Assembly (NCBI GenBank): GCA_029961745.1
Contig: CP124680.1
Span: 2,666,001-2,730,000, forward strand
DNA length: 64,000 nucleotides
Direction: 5' to 3'
Origin: Nocardioides sp. L-11A
GTDB taxonomy: Bacteria; Actinomycetota; Actinomycetes; Propionibacteriales; Nocardioidaceae
Part shown: positions 18,059 through 27,364 of the stretch, in pieces
Position numbering within the stretch: position 1 is the first letter of the stretch
Layout of the letters: every line of letters starts with the position of its first letter
Translations under genes and position numbers: made by a program
The notes under the pieces: model-generated
Told to the model about the DNA's origin: nothing
What the model saw: only the letters and a program-made list of their open reading frames with translations
Databases searched by the model: none

Positions 18059-19153
18059 TCAGCGCGCGCTGCCGGACATCCGTTCGGCCAGCCACCGCAA
18101 GGCCGGCGGATAGCGGTACTCGACGGCGGGATGCCCGTCCTCGAACAGCTCGAAGTGGACCCGGTCGCCGGGCAGTCCGGTGGCGGTCAGTGCATCGACG
18201 AACGCGGCGGCGCCGAGGTCGAGGAAGTGCTCGTCGCGGGTGCCGGCGTCGACCCAGACCGCATGCAGGCCGCGGCCCGCCGCGGCGTACTCCGGCCGCT
18301 CCAGCATCCGCACCGGGTCCCGGTCCAGCCAACGCTGCCAGACCTCGGGGCGGAGCCGCCCGCTGCGCGGGTCGAAGGGGAGGATGGGTGCGCCGTCGTC
18401 GGCCGCGCTGAAGCTCGCGGCGACCCCGAGGAGGATGCCGACGAGGTAGTCGTAGGGCTTCGTCCGGGAGACCCGTGAGCGGAAGTCGTCCCAGTAGGCA
18501 TGGATGTCGCCGTCGAACTCGGCCAGGGCGCGGGCGGCCAGGGGGAAGCCGGGCAGGAAGCAGGTCTCGAAGAGCGCGTCGCCGGCATGGCTGGCCAGGC
18601 AGCCGAACAGGTCGGGGCGGCGCAGTGGGAGTGCCAGGGCACCGTAGCCGCCGCTCGACTTGCCGGTGACGGCGCGCCCCTCCGGGGCGGTGAGGGTCGG
18701 ATAGTGAGCGTCGACGAACGGGACGACCTCGTCGCACAGATAGCTCTCGTACCGGCCGGTGCCGGGGGAGTCGACGAACTGGCTGCCGCCGTACCTGCTC
18801 CAGGACTCGACGTAGACCACGATCAGGTCAGGCACCGTGGGGTCGGCGGTGAGCAGTTCGACCTCCTCGATGGTGGTCAGCCGGTACGGCAGCCGGTTGC
18901 GCCACATCGTGATGTGGCCGTTGTAGGCCGGCAGCACGTACGCCACCGGGTAGCGCCGTCCCGGCACCGGCTCGCGCGGAGCCTGGACCCACAGCGGGCG
19001 CTCGTGGGCGTCCCCGAGGGGGTTGTCGCAGAGGGCCTGGCTCACGATCGTGTGCTCGACGACCTCGGACGCCAGCAGGGGCAGCGGCCAGGGTGCCACC
19101 GACAGGTCGGGCGGAAGTGGCCCCGGGCCGCGGGGCGCGTTGGTGGTGGACAT
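18059..19153 (-). CDS. esterase D-like alpha/beta hydrolase
   Basis: A 364-residue putative esterase. The nucleophile elbow is VTGKSSGGYGAL (second Ser, about residue 165). Other landmarks are VAYVLPAYNG near the oxyanion strand, an Asp in HAVWVDAGTRDEH and a late His in EDGHPAVEYRYP that completes the triad. The layout fits the esterase D/S-formylglutathione hydrolase/antigen-85-like family, but no signal peptide is seen, so it is probably cytoplasmic. The substrate is unknown. The gene is monocistronic and divergent from the ABC transporter operon, with 192 bp between them. Confidence 0.82.
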   Translation of the reverse strand: MSTTNAPRGPGPLPPDLSVAPWPLPLLASEVVEHTIVSQALCDNPLGDAHERPLWVQAPREPVPGRRYPVAYVLPAYNGHITMWRNRLPYRLTTIEEVELLTADPTVPDLIVVYVESWSRYGGSQFVDSPGTGRYESYLCDEVVPFVDAHYPTLTAPEGRAVTGKSSGGYGALALPLRRPDLFGCLASHAGDALFETCFLPGFPLAARALAEFDGDIHAYWDDFRSRVSRTKPYDYLVGILLGVAASFSAADDGAPILPFDPRSGRLRPEVWQRWLDRDPVRMLERPEYAAAGRGLHAVWVDAGTRDEHFLDLGAAAFVDALTATGLPGDRVHFELFEDGHPAVEYRYPPALRWLAERMSGSAR

Positions 19154-19345
19154 GCCGGGAATCTAGTGCCGCAACGGCGTCTCCTCGCCCTACCGGTGTC
19201 GATGACCACCCCGGCCCACTTTCGACAGCCGTCGGTCGCGGACGCGTGACGCCGATCACATCATGGTGCATCACGGACCGCACCAGCTCGGGAACGCCGT
19301 CCCCGCCCGCCACCGCCGTTCAGGCTCCTTCGAATCGAGGAACAC

Positions 19346-20932
19346 ATGGCCGCCCAGCTCCGAGGAAGCTCTCCCTCCCGACCGGCCCCGCGACCCCGGC
19401 AGGCCGTCGCGGTCCTGACCCTGGCGCTCGCGCTGATCCTCGCCGCGTGCGAGACCGGGGCGAGCGGCGGCCAGGGCGGCTCGACCACCTCGCTGACCAT
19501 CGCCACGACCTACGAGATCACCGATCTGGACCCGGCGGCCTCCGGCTACTGGGCGCCCGAGTTCGGGTACGGCGAGCTGCTGATGCGCGCCCACGACGAC
19601 GGGACCCTCGAGCCGTGGCTGCTGGAGTCGCTGGAGCCGGTCGCTCCCACGACCTGGCGCCTGACCCTGCGCGAGGGCATCACCTTCCAGAACGGCAGGA
19701 CGCTGGACGCCACCGCCCTCAGCGCGCTGCTCAACCACCACCTCACGACCAACGAGGACCTGCAGGCCGTCGTACCGGGCGGTGAGGCGACGCCGGTGTC
19801 GGAGCTCGAGGTCGAGCTGACCACCTCGCGACCCGCGGGCACCGTCCCGGCGGCTTTCGCGCATGAGCTGATGGTGCCGGTCTTCGACCTGGAGGCGGCC
19901 GAGCAGGCCGGGGACGACGTGGCCGCGCAGATCGCCGCGAAGTACTGGACCGGTCCGTTCGTGGTCACGGCCATCACCAGTGAGGACCTGACGATGGAGC
20001 GCAACCCGGACTACTGGGGCGGCACACCGCGCCTGGAGGAGGTCACCGTGCGGTTCATCTCCGACGCTCAGGCCCGGGTGCTCGCCGTGCAGAGCGGTGA
20101 GGCCGATCTCGCCCTCTACCCGGACTCCGCGGCCGCTCAGGTGCTCGAGGGCAGCGACGAGGCGGCCTTCATCACCTCGGAGGTCCCGCACTCGTCGGTC
20201 CGGATGATCCTCAACCAGGAGGACCCGGTGCTCGGGGAGGAGGACGTGCGCCGCGCGATCAGTCTGGCCGTCGACTACGACGAGCTGGCCGAGCAGGTGC
20301 TGCCGGTGGTGTTCGACGTCGGGACGGGGATGTACCCGGCGCACCTGCCGTTCGCGGAGCAGGTGCAGCGCAGCGACCTCGACGAGGCCGAGGCCCTGTT
20401 GGATGCCGCGGGCTGGACGCGGGGGTCGGGCGAAGTCCGGGAGCGCGACGGCCGCCGGCTGCGGCTCTCCTTCGTGGTCGACGACCAGATCGCCGACCTC
20501 CAGGCGATGACCGTCGCGCTCCAGGGGCAGTTGAAGGAGCTCGGGGTGGAGGTGGACATCAACGAGGTCGCCGACGTCTACGAGGCGACGGAAGGTGACG
20601 ACTGGAGCGCGGTGTTCTTGATGTCCAACGTCTACGGTGCCGACTACGTCGGCGACGCCCAGCGGTTCCTGGCCTCGGACGGGCGGCTCAACCTGGGGCA
20701 CATCGACGACGCCGAGCTCGACGGGCTCATCGCCCAGGCCCTGGCCGAGACGGACGGCGTCGCACAGGCGGACCTGCTGCGAGAGATCCAGCAGCGCGTC
20801 GGCGAGCGGATGTACGGGGTCTTCCCGGCCGAGCGTCGCAGCTCCGTGATCGCCTCGGCCGCCTGGCGCGACTACGTGGTGCCGATGAACAACCTCTGGG
20901 TCGACGCCGAGACGGCGGCCTCGGGTTCATGA
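19346..20932 (+). CDS. ABC transporter substrate-binding lipoprotein, peptide/nickel family
   Basis: A 528-residue solute-binding protein of family 5. The signal peptide ends in a lipobox LILAAC (Cys near residue 36), so the mature protein is lipid-anchored outside the membrane. The ITDLDPAASGYWAPEFGYGE opening, LREGITFQNGRTLDA and YDELAEQVLPVV are typical of dipeptide/oligopeptide/nickel binders. The ATG follows GAGGAA. It is the first gene of a five-gene operon, each gene overlapping the next. The ligand is unknown; the family takes peptides, nickel chelates, opines and sugars. Confidence 0.93.
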   Translation: MAAQLRGSSPSRPAPRPRQAVAVLTLALALILAACETGASGGQGGSTTSLTIATTYEITDLDPAASGYWAPEFGYGELLMRAHDDGTLEPWLLESLEPVAPTTWRLTLREGITFQNGRTLDATALSALLNHHLTTNEDLQAVVPGGEATPVSELEVELTTSRPAGTVPAAFAHELMVPVFDLEAAEQAGDDVAAQIAAKYWTGPFVVTAITSEDLTMERNPDYWGGTPRLEEVTVRFISDAQARVLAVQSGEADLALYPDSAAAQVLEGSDEAAFITSEVPHSSVRMILNQEDPVLGEEDVRRAISLAVDYDELAEQVLPVVFDVGTGMYPAHLPFAEQVQRSDLDEAEALLDAAGWTRGSGEVRERDGRRLRLSFVVDDQIADLQAMTVALQGQLKELGVEVDINEVADVYEATEGDDWSAVFLMSNVYGADYVGDAQRFLASDGRLNLGHIDDAELDGLIAQALAETDGVAQADLLREIQQRVGERMYGVFPAERRSSVIASAAWRDYVVPMNNLWVDAETAASGS

Positions 20933-21921
20933 TCCGCGCGGTCCTGGTCCGGGTCGTCGAGGCGGTCGTGTCGCTGCTCATCGCCAGCGGGCTGGTCTGG
21001 GCGCTGCAGCTGTTCGCCCAGGGCGATCCGGCCCGGCGGATCCTGAAGGCCCGCGGCGTCGCCGACCCCTCCCCGGCGATGCTCGCCGATTTCCGCGCCG
21101 AGCACGGGATGGACGACGGCATGCTGCATCGCTATCTCGACTGGACATGGGGCGTGCTGCACGGCGACCTGGGCACATCCTGGCGGACCGGCCGCCCCGT
21201 GGCCGGCGAGTTCCTCGACCGGCTGCCGGCGACCGTGGTGCTGGCCGCCACCGCGCTGGTGATCGCGCTGGTCCTGTCCACAGTGCTCGCGATGGTCCCC
21301 GTGGTGTGGCGCCGGGCCTCGCTGGACCACACTGCCCGGCTGGCCGCGGCCGCGTTCATCGTGGTGCCCAACTTCCTGCTCGCCGTGGTCTTCCTCGAGA
21401 TCGTGGTCCGCCGGCTCGGCTTCGGTCGCGTCGTCACCGATGGCAGCTTCGCCACCGTCGGGCTTCCGGCGCTCGCCCTCGCCCTGGGCACGGCCGGCTA
21501 CTGGTCGCGGATCCTGCGCACCAGCCTGCTGGAGGCGGCCTCGGCGACCTATCTCGACGTCAGTACGGCCCGCGGCTCGGGCCCGCTGCGCCGGACCGTG
21601 CTCCATGTGCTGCCGAACGCGCTGCCGACGTTCCTGACCGTGGTGGGTGTCGGCACCGCCAGCCTGCTCGCGGGCGCGCCGGTGATCGAGGCGATCTTCA
21701 CCTGGCCGGGCGTCGGCCGCTACACGATCGATGCGATCCTTGCCCGCGACGTCCCCGTGGTGCAGGCGTTCACGCTGCTCTCGGTGGCCGTCTACATCGT
21801 GGTCAGTCTGCTGGTCGACCTGGCGATCCTGGCCATCGACCCGCGCCGCGGCGCGCGCCGGCCCCGACGCCGGGTCCGGCCGCCTGCGGCCCAGCGCGCC
21901 CTGATCGGGGCCGGGTCGTGA
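20929..21921 (+). CDS. ABC transporter permease, DppB/NikB type
   Basis: A 330-residue inner-membrane permease with six predicted helices. It has the DppB-type N-terminal layout (one helix, a periplasmic segment with HRYLDWTWGVLHGDLGTSW, then the core). The EAA loop that contacts the ATPases is LEAASATYLDVSTARGSG. GAPVIEAIFTWPGVGRYTID is a B-subunit landmark. The start overlaps the binding-protein stop (ATGA). The basic tail is cytoplasmic. Confidence 0.92.
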   Translation: MIRAVLVRVVEAVVSLLIASGLVWALQLFAQGDPARRILKARGVADPSPAMLADFRAEHGMDDGMLHRYLDWTWGVLHGDLGTSWRTGRPVAGEFLDRLPATVVLAATALVIALVLSTVLAMVPVVWRRASLDHTARLAAAAFIVVPNFLLAVVFLEIVVRRLGFGRVVTDGSFATVGLPALALALGTAGYWSRILRTSLLEAASATYLDVSTARGSGPLRRTVLHVLPNALPTFLTVVGVGTASLLAGAPVIEAIFTWPGVGRYTIDAILARDVPVVQAFTLLSVAVYIVVSLLVDLAILAIDPRRGARRPRRRVRPPAAQRALIGAGS

Positions 21922-22820
21922 CCGCGGCACGGCTGTCCCGGCCCGCGGCCGCGGCCAGCAGGACGGGAGCGGTCGGCAGGGTCGACCGCAGCACGATCGC
22001 GCGGCGGCTGTGGCGGCACGGCGGCGGTCGACTGGGCATCCTGCTGCTGCTCCTCGTGATCGTCGCGATCGGCATCGGCCCGCTGCTGCTCGGCGACCCC
22101 AACGCCACCGACTACGGCGACAAGCTGGCCGCGCCGTCATGGGAGCACCCGCTCGGCACCGACCTCGCCGGCCGGGACATGCTGGCCCGCACGCTGGTCG
22201 GCGGCCGGCTGTCGCTGGGCATCGCGGGCCTGGTCTCCCTCACGACCCTGCTCACCGGCCTCGTACTCGGCCTCGTGGCCGGCCTCGCCGGCGGGTGGGT
22301 CGACAAGGTCCTGAGCCGGGTCTTCGACGTGCTGCTCGGCCTGCCGACCCTGGTCGTCGCGCTCGCCGTGGTCGGCGCCCTCGGCCCGGGACTGGTGAAC
22401 CTGGTGCTGGCGCTGACCGTGATCGGCTGGGCGTTCCTGGCCCGGCTGGCCCGCAACGAGGTGCTCGGGGCCCGCCACCGTCCGGATGTGGTGGCGGCGC
22501 GGATGGCCGGCGTGCCGGCGTACCGGATCGCCTGGTCGCACGTGGTCCCGAATGTCGTCCTGGTCCTGCTCGTGGCGGTGACGGCGGCGTTCACCGAGGT
22601 GGTCCTGGCCCTGGCCGGGCTCAGCTTCCTCGGCCTGGGCGCCCAGCCACCGACAGCCGAGTGGGGACGGATGCTCGCGGAGACCCGCAGCAGCCTGACC
22701 ATCGCTCCCTGGCTGGTGCTGGGGCCGGGGGTGGGGCTGTGTCTGAGCATCGCCGGGATGCTCCTGCTCAGCGACGCACTGCGTGACGTGGCCGACCCGA
22801 CCAGGCACAGGAGGCAGTAG
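21918..22820 (+). CDS. ABC transporter permease, DppC/NikC type
   Basis: A 300-residue second permease. HPLGTDLAGRDMLARTLVGG is the DppC hallmark preceding the transmembrane core, and the EAA-type loop is NEVLGARHRPDVVAARMAG. The GTG start overlaps the previous stop as GTGA. It would pair with the 20929-21921 product to form the translocation channel. Confidence 0.92.
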   Translation: MTAARLSRPAAAASRTGAVGRVDRSTIARRLWRHGGGRLGILLLLLVIVAIGIGPLLLGDPNATDYGDKLAAPSWEHPLGTDLAGRDMLARTLVGGRLSLGIAGLVSLTTLLTGLVLGLVAGLAGGWVDKVLSRVFDVLLGLPTLVVALAVVGALGPGLVNLVLALTVIGWAFLARLARNEVLGARHRPDVVAARMAGVPAYRIAWSHVVPNVVLVLLVAVTAAFTEVVLALAGLSFLGLGAQPPTAEWGRMLAETRSSLTIAPWLVLGPGVGLCLSIAGMLLLSDALRDVADPTRHRRQ

Positions 22821-23788
22821 TGAACGTGGTGAGACGCAAGCAGAGCCCGGCGCCGGCCGGGCCACGACCGACGGCCGGAGCGGCGGTGCTGTCGATCCGC
22901 GGCCTGGAGATCGGCTACGGCAACGGCGGTACCGCGCTGCGCGGCGTCGACCTGGACATCGCCGAGGGCGAGTGCGTGGCGCTGGTGGGGGAGTCGGGAT
23001 CCGGCAAGACGACCCTGGCGCGCTCGATCGTGGGCCTGCTGCCGTCGAGCGCGCGGGCGACCGGATCGGTCCGGCTCGGCGAGCACGAGCTGCTCGGACT
23101 GCCCGCGCGGTCCTGGCGCCGGCTCCGCGGGCCGGTGGTGGGCTATGTCGCCCAGGACCCGTTCGCCGCCTGCGACCCGCTGCGCACCGTCGGTCACCAC
23201 GTGGCCGAGGCGTGGCGGTGCCACGGCGACCGACATCCGCCCGCCGACCATCTGGCGCGGCTGGCCGAGCTCGGCATCCCGCACCCGCGCCGGCTCCTCG
23301 CCGACCGGCCCCATCAGTGGTCCGGCGGGATGCTCCAGCGGGCGACCACGGTGGCCGCCTCGGTCTACGGACCGGCGCTGCTGGTCGCTGACGAGCCGAC
23401 CTCGGCCCTCGACGCCGACCACGCCGACGAGGTGCTCGACTCGCTGCGCCGGGTCAGCCGTTCGCTCCTCCTCGTCTCGCACGACCTCGACCTGGCCGCG
23501 AAGCACGCCGACCGGATCGCCGTGATGTACGCCGGACGGATCGTCGAGCAGGGCGCCGCGCACCAGGTGCGCACCGCTCCCCGACACCCCTACAGCGTGG
23601 CGCTGCTGGCGGCGACGCCACGCGGCGACCGCCTGCCCGACGAGCTGCCCGGGACCGCGCCGAGTCCCCTGGACATGATCTCCGGGTGCGCGTTCGCCGA
23701 CCGCTGCGGGCACCTCGACTCCGCGTGCACGAGCGTCGTACCCGCGCTGGTCGACGGCGTCGCCTGCCACCACCGGGATGCGTCGTGA
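22820..23788 (+). CDS. ABC transporter ATPase, DppD/NikD type
   Basis: A 322-residue nucleotide-binding protein. Walker A is GESGSGKTT, the signature motif is degenerate (QWSGGMLQRA instead of LSGGQ), Walker B is LLVADEPTSALD and the switch His is in LVSHDLDLA. The C-terminal oligopeptide-transporter extension carries four cysteines (CAFADRCGHLDSAC, then ACHH), the pattern that can hold an [Fe-S] cluster in DppD/OppD proteins. GGAGG lies 8 nt before the GTG start, which shares one base with the previous stop. Confidence 0.92.
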   Translation: MNVVRRKQSPAPAGPRPTAGAAVLSIRGLEIGYGNGGTALRGVDLDIAEGECVALVGESGSGKTTLARSIVGLLPSSARATGSVRLGEHELLGLPARSWRRLRGPVVGYVAQDPFAACDPLRTVGHHVAEAWRCHGDRHPPADHLARLAELGIPHPRRLLADRPHQWSGGMLQRATTVAASVYGPALLVADEPTSALDADHADEVLDSLRRVSRSLLLVSHDLDLAAKHADRIAVMYAGRIVEQGAAHQVRTAPRHPYSVALLAATPRGDRLPDELPGTAPSPLDMISGCAFADRCGHLDSACTSVVPALVDGVACHHRDAS

Positions 23789-24546
23789 CCCGCCCCGACC
23801 CGACCGACGCCGTGGTCCGCACGGTGGCCGCGACCCGGCTCTACCAGGAGGACGCGCAGGGGATCCGTGGCGTGCGCGGACTCGACCTCCATGTCCGGCC
23901 GGGCGAGACGGTCGGGCTGTCCGGGCTGTCCGGCTGCGGGAAGTCCACGGCGCTGCGCCTGGTCGCCGGCATCGAGCGGCCCGACTCGGGCAGCGTGCTG
24001 TTCGGCGGCGTGGACGTGTGGGGCACGCGTCGCTCGCGCGGACGGCTGCGCCCGGGGTACGTGATGCCGGTCTTCCAGGACCCGACGTCCAGCCTCGACG
24101 CGCGCTGGCCGATCTGGCGCTCGGTCACCGAGCCCCTGACGGTCGGGCGCCGCCTGGCCCGGGCCGAGCGCGCCGAGCTGGCGCAGGGCCTGCTGGCGGA
24201 GGTCGGACTCGGGCACCTGGACGTCCATGCGCTGCCCTCGCAGCTGTCCGGCGGCCAGTGTCAGCGGGTGGCCATCGCGCGCGCCCTCGCCGGGCGGCCG
24301 GCGCTGCTGGTCGCCGACGAGCCGACGGCCAGCCTGGACGTCACCTCGGCCGCGGGCATCCTGCACGTGCTGCGGCGCACCGCCGCATCGGGCACCGCGG
24401 TCGTCATCGTCAGCCACGACCGTAGGGTCCTGGGTGCGCTGTGCGACCGGACGGTGCGGATGGCCGCGGGTGCGGTGGTCGGTGAGGTCGGGGTCGTCGG
24501 CGAGACCGATCCCGTCCGCCCGACCGGTGTCGAAGCGGGACGTTGA
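23785..24546 (+). CDS. ABC transporter ATPase, DppF/NikE type
   Basis: A 253-residue partner ATPase without the Cys-rich tail. Walker A is GLSGCGKSTAL, the signature is intact (LSGGQCQRVAIARAL), and Walker B is LLVADEPTASLD with IVSHD as switch. The GTG start overlaps the stop of the DppD-like gene. Only this subunit has a canonical signature, so the two ATP sites of the heterodimer may be unequal. It ends the transporter operon; a PLP enzyme with its own leader follows after 84 bp. Confidence 0.92.
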   Translation: MTRPDPTDAVVRTVAATRLYQEDAQGIRGVRGLDLHVRPGETVGLSGLSGCGKSTALRLVAGIERPDSGSVLFGGVDVWGTRRSRGRLRPGYVMPVFQDPTSSLDARWPIWRSVTEPLTVGRRLARAERAELAQGLLAEVGLGHLDVHALPSQLSGGQCQRVAIARALAGRPALLVADEPTASLDVTSAAGILHVLRRTAASGTAVVIVSHDRRVLGALCDRTVRMAAGAVVGEVGVVGETDPVRPTGVEAGR

Positions 24547-24630
24547 GAACTGCGACAACTGTCCTTGGCCCCCGGGGTCCGCGCGTTCCTAGGGTGGCCG
24601 CACCGTCCCGATCCTGCCGATTGAGGTGTC

Positions 24631-25902
24631 ATGCCCGAACTGTCTCCGCCAGAGTCCGCCGCGCTCCACCAGCGCTCGCTCCTCGACCCGACCACGACCT
24701 TCCCGCTCACCCCGCCGCTGCTCGGCGGCGATCCGGTGCACAGCACCGCCGAGGTGCAGTACCCCCTCGACATCGGGTACGACGTCGCGCGGATCACCGC
24801 CGCCGACCTGACCCATCCGCCGCTGCCCGGTCTGCACCGGTGGCAGCGCACCCTCCCGCCGCTCTCCCCGCGCGTCGACCTCGCCGTCGGCGGCACGCCG
24901 CTGGTCCGCATGGACGCACTGGCGCGCTTCGCCGGCTCTCCAGGCGAGGTGTGGGTCAAGGACGAGAGCCGCAACCCGACGTGGAGCCACAAGGACCGGC
25001 TCAACGCGGTCGCGGTGAGTGCCGCGGTCGCCGTCGACGCACCCGGCGTGGTGGTCGCCTCGAGTGGCAACCACGGCGCGTCCGCCGCGGCCCACGCCGC
25101 CCGGGCCGGACTGCCCTGCATCGTGGTGACCAGCCGTGACCTCCCGGCCGGGATGGCGTCGCTGATGGGTGCCTACGGGGCCCTCGTGCTGCAGACTGAC
25201 GTCGACGACCGCTGGCCGCTGCTGCGCCAGATCGTCGAACGCTACGGCTTCCACAGCGTCAGCTCCACCACGCCCGTCCCGACGGGGCACCCCTACGGCC
25301 CCGAGGGCTACAAGACGATCGCCTACGAGCTGCTCCAGCAGCTCGGCGAGGCGCCGGACGCCGTCTTCGTGCCCACCGGCTACGGGGAGTTGCTGTTCGG
25401 CGTCGCGAAGGGCTTCCAGGAGCTCGCGGCCGTCGGCCTGTGCGCGGTGCCGCGGATGTACGCCTGCGAGCCCGGCGCGCTCGCGCCGCTCGCGGCCGCG
25501 ATGGAGGCGGGCGCCGACTGGGGCCGCGTCGCCCCGGCGCCCAGCGACGCCTGGTCGATAGCGTGCACGGTCACCGGCCTGCGGGCGATCCACCCGATCC
25601 GGGCGACCGGGGGAGCGGCGCTGCGCATCGCGGAGTCCGACCTGGCCGCGGCGGCCCGGGCACTGGCGCACTCCGGCCTCTGGCCGGAGCTGTCCGCCGC
25701 GGCCGGCGTGGCCGGTCTGCGCGGACTCGTCGGCAGCGGGGAGCCGGCGCCGCGCCGCGCGGTCTGCATCATGACGTCCAACGGGATCAAGATGCCGCTG
25801 GGGAGCACGACGCCGCCCGCCGAGTTCGCCGGCGACTGGGGCCTCGTGGAGAGCTACCTGGGCAGCGGCGTACCGCGCGTCGCGGAGCCGAGCCGGCCCT
25901 GA
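24631..25902 (+). CDS. threonine-synthase-like PLP enzyme (fold type II)
   Basis: A 423-residue enzyme. The PLP Lys lies in NPTWSHKDRLNAV (about residue 119), and the phosphate is held by ASSGNHGASAAAHAA. The C-terminal TSNGIKMP is a threonine-synthase-type end. The housekeeping threonine synthase usually sits with hom and thrB, so this copy beside a transporter and an amine oxidase is more likely a catabolic beta-eliminase or lyase (threonine/diaminopropionate ammonia-lyase-like). That is an inference from context. It probably belongs to an island with the genes at 19346-28624. Confidence 0.8.
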   Translation: MPELSPPESAALHQRSLLDPTTTFPLTPPLLGGDPVHSTAEVQYPLDIGYDVARITAADLTHPPLPGLHRWQRTLPPLSPRVDLAVGGTPLVRMDALARFAGSPGEVWVKDESRNPTWSHKDRLNAVAVSAAVAVDAPGVVVASSGNHGASAAAHAARAGLPCIVVTSRDLPAGMASLMGAYGALVLQTDVDDRWPLLRQIVERYGFHSVSSTTPVPTGHPYGPEGYKTIAYELLQQLGEAPDAVFVPTGYGELLFGVAKGFQELAAVGLCAVPRMYACEPGALAPLAAAMEAGADWGRVAPAPSDAWSIACTVTGLRAIHPIRATGGAALRIAESDLAAAARALAHSGLWPELSAAAGVAGLRGLVGSGEPAPRRAVCIMTSNGIKMPLGSTTPPAEFAGDWGLVESYLGSGVPRVAEPSRP

Positions 25903-25929
25903 GCCCCGAGGCTGAGCGACGTGCTCCAC

Positions 25930-27234
25930 TCAACCGAGGACGCCGGTGCCGAGGCCGACCGGGCGGTGCCGCGCGTAGCGGCCCAGGTCGACCGGAAGCC
26001 CGGTGTGGCCGAGGTCCACGTGCAGCGGCTCCCGGTCGTGGTCGTGCCCGCTCTCGCAGGCCTCGATCAGCCGGGTCAGCAGCTCGCCCACCACCGGGGC
26101 GTTCTTGAACTGGTTGCCGCTGGTGCCGACCGCGACGTAGTAGCCGTCCAGCCGGGTCCGGTCGTAGATCGGTGCCCAGTCGTCGGTGACGTCGTACACG
26201 CCGGCGATGCCGCTGGGGGTGCCGGGCACGGTCAGCTCCGGCAGCCGGCGCGCGGCGCGGTAGACCTGCGCCTCGTAGGTCCGGGTGCTCACCCGCGGGT
26301 CGGCCTGGTCGGCGTCGTCGAGCCAGTCGAGGGGATCGCACTCGGGCTCGGTGCTGCCGACGATCAGCCGGCCGCTGGGGGTGCCGCGGAAGTAGATGCC
26401 CAGGTCGGGGTCGGCGACGAGTGGACCCGGTACGCCGTACCCCGGCGGGGCCGCCACCTCGTGCACCTCCTGACGCAGCGGGCGGGTACGGATGCTGAAG
26501 TCGTCGAGCACGCCGGCGAGCGCGTTGACGGCCGCGGAGTGCGGTCCGGAGGCGTTCACGACGACGGGCGCGGCGAGCGCGGTGCCGTCGGCGAGGCTGA
26601 CCCCCTGGACCCGTCCCGAGGTGGCCGGGACCTCGACCACCTCAGCGCGGAAGCGGAACCGGACTCCGTGGCGGCGCGCGGCCTGCATCAGGTTCTGTGC
26701 GGCCAGCCGCGGGTCGTCCACGAAGCCGGCGTCGGGTACCCAGATGCCCGACAGCTCGGCCGCATCGGGCCGGGGGTCCTCCCAGAACTCCGGTGCGTCG
26801 ACCGGCTTCGGCGGCCAGTGCCGGGTGGTGTCCAGCCACGGACACGCCCGGCGGATCTCCGCCGCACCCCACTGCTCGTAGGGGATGCCGACCTGGTCGA
26901 AGTGCCCGAGCACCGTCGTCCAGTCCTGCACGGGTGCCATCAGGACCAGCCCTCCGGTCTGCAGGTAGCGGGCGAGATCCTCGCCGGGGGCCGCGCCGAG
27001 GTGGTGCGACCAGGAGCGCCAGCGCTGCAGGGACTCCCATGCGGTGACGACGGCGGTCAGGCTGGAGTAGTTGAACCGGATCGAGGCGGAGGAGGCGCTG
27101 GTCGAGCCGGAGCCGGCTCCCCGGCTCCGGTCGACCACGACGACGTCGCGGCCACGACGGCCGAGTTCGTAGGCGATGCTGCAGCCGATCACCCCCGCGC
27201 CGACGACGACGGCATCACAGGTCAGACGGTCCAT
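25930..27234 (-). CDS. FAD-dependent amine/amino-acid oxidoreductase (DAO/DadA superfamily)
   Basis: A 434-residue flavoprotein. The N-terminal dinucleotide fold VVVGAGVIGCSIAYELGRRG binds FAD, followed by VVVVDR and the GSTSASS loop. The C-terminal region (YYVAVGTSGNQFKNAP) closes over the flavin as in sarcosine, glycine and D-amino-acid oxidases. The ATG at 27234 was chosen because AAGGA is upstream and the FAD fold begins at once; longer starts lack conservation. It is convergent with the PLP enzyme and divergent from pucR. The likely role is oxidation of a secondary or D-amino acid delivered by the neighbouring transporter; the substrate is unknown. Confidence 0.87.
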   Translation of the reverse strand: MDRLTCDAVVVGAGVIGCSIAYELGRRGRDVVVVDRSRGAGSGSTSASSASIRFNYSSLTAVVTAWESLQRWRSWSHHLGAAPGEDLARYLQTGGLVLMAPVQDWTTVLGHFDQVGIPYEQWGAAEIRRACPWLDTTRHWPPKPVDAPEFWEDPRPDAAELSGIWVPDAGFVDDPRLAAQNLMQAARRHGVRFRFRAEVVEVPATSGRVQGVSLADGTALAAPVVVNASGPHSAAVNALAGVLDDFSIRTRPLRQEVHEVAAPPGYGVPGPLVADPDLGIYFRGTPSGRLIVGSTEPECDPLDWLDDADQADPRVSTRTYEAQVYRAARRLPELTVPGTPSGIAGVYDVTDDWAPIYDRTRLDGYYVAVGTSGNQFKNAPVVGELLTRLIEACESGHDHDREPLHVDLGHTGLPVDLGRYARHRPVGLGTGVLG

Positions 27235-27364
27235 CGCGGGTCCTTCTCGAGGGGGCGGGGTGGCGTCGAATCTAGGCAGTTCGCGCCGGCTCCAGCACCG
27301 TCCTGTGTCGAGCATCGGCGGCGCTCCCTCCAACAGGTGTCGGAGATAGGGCAGGCTGCCTCCC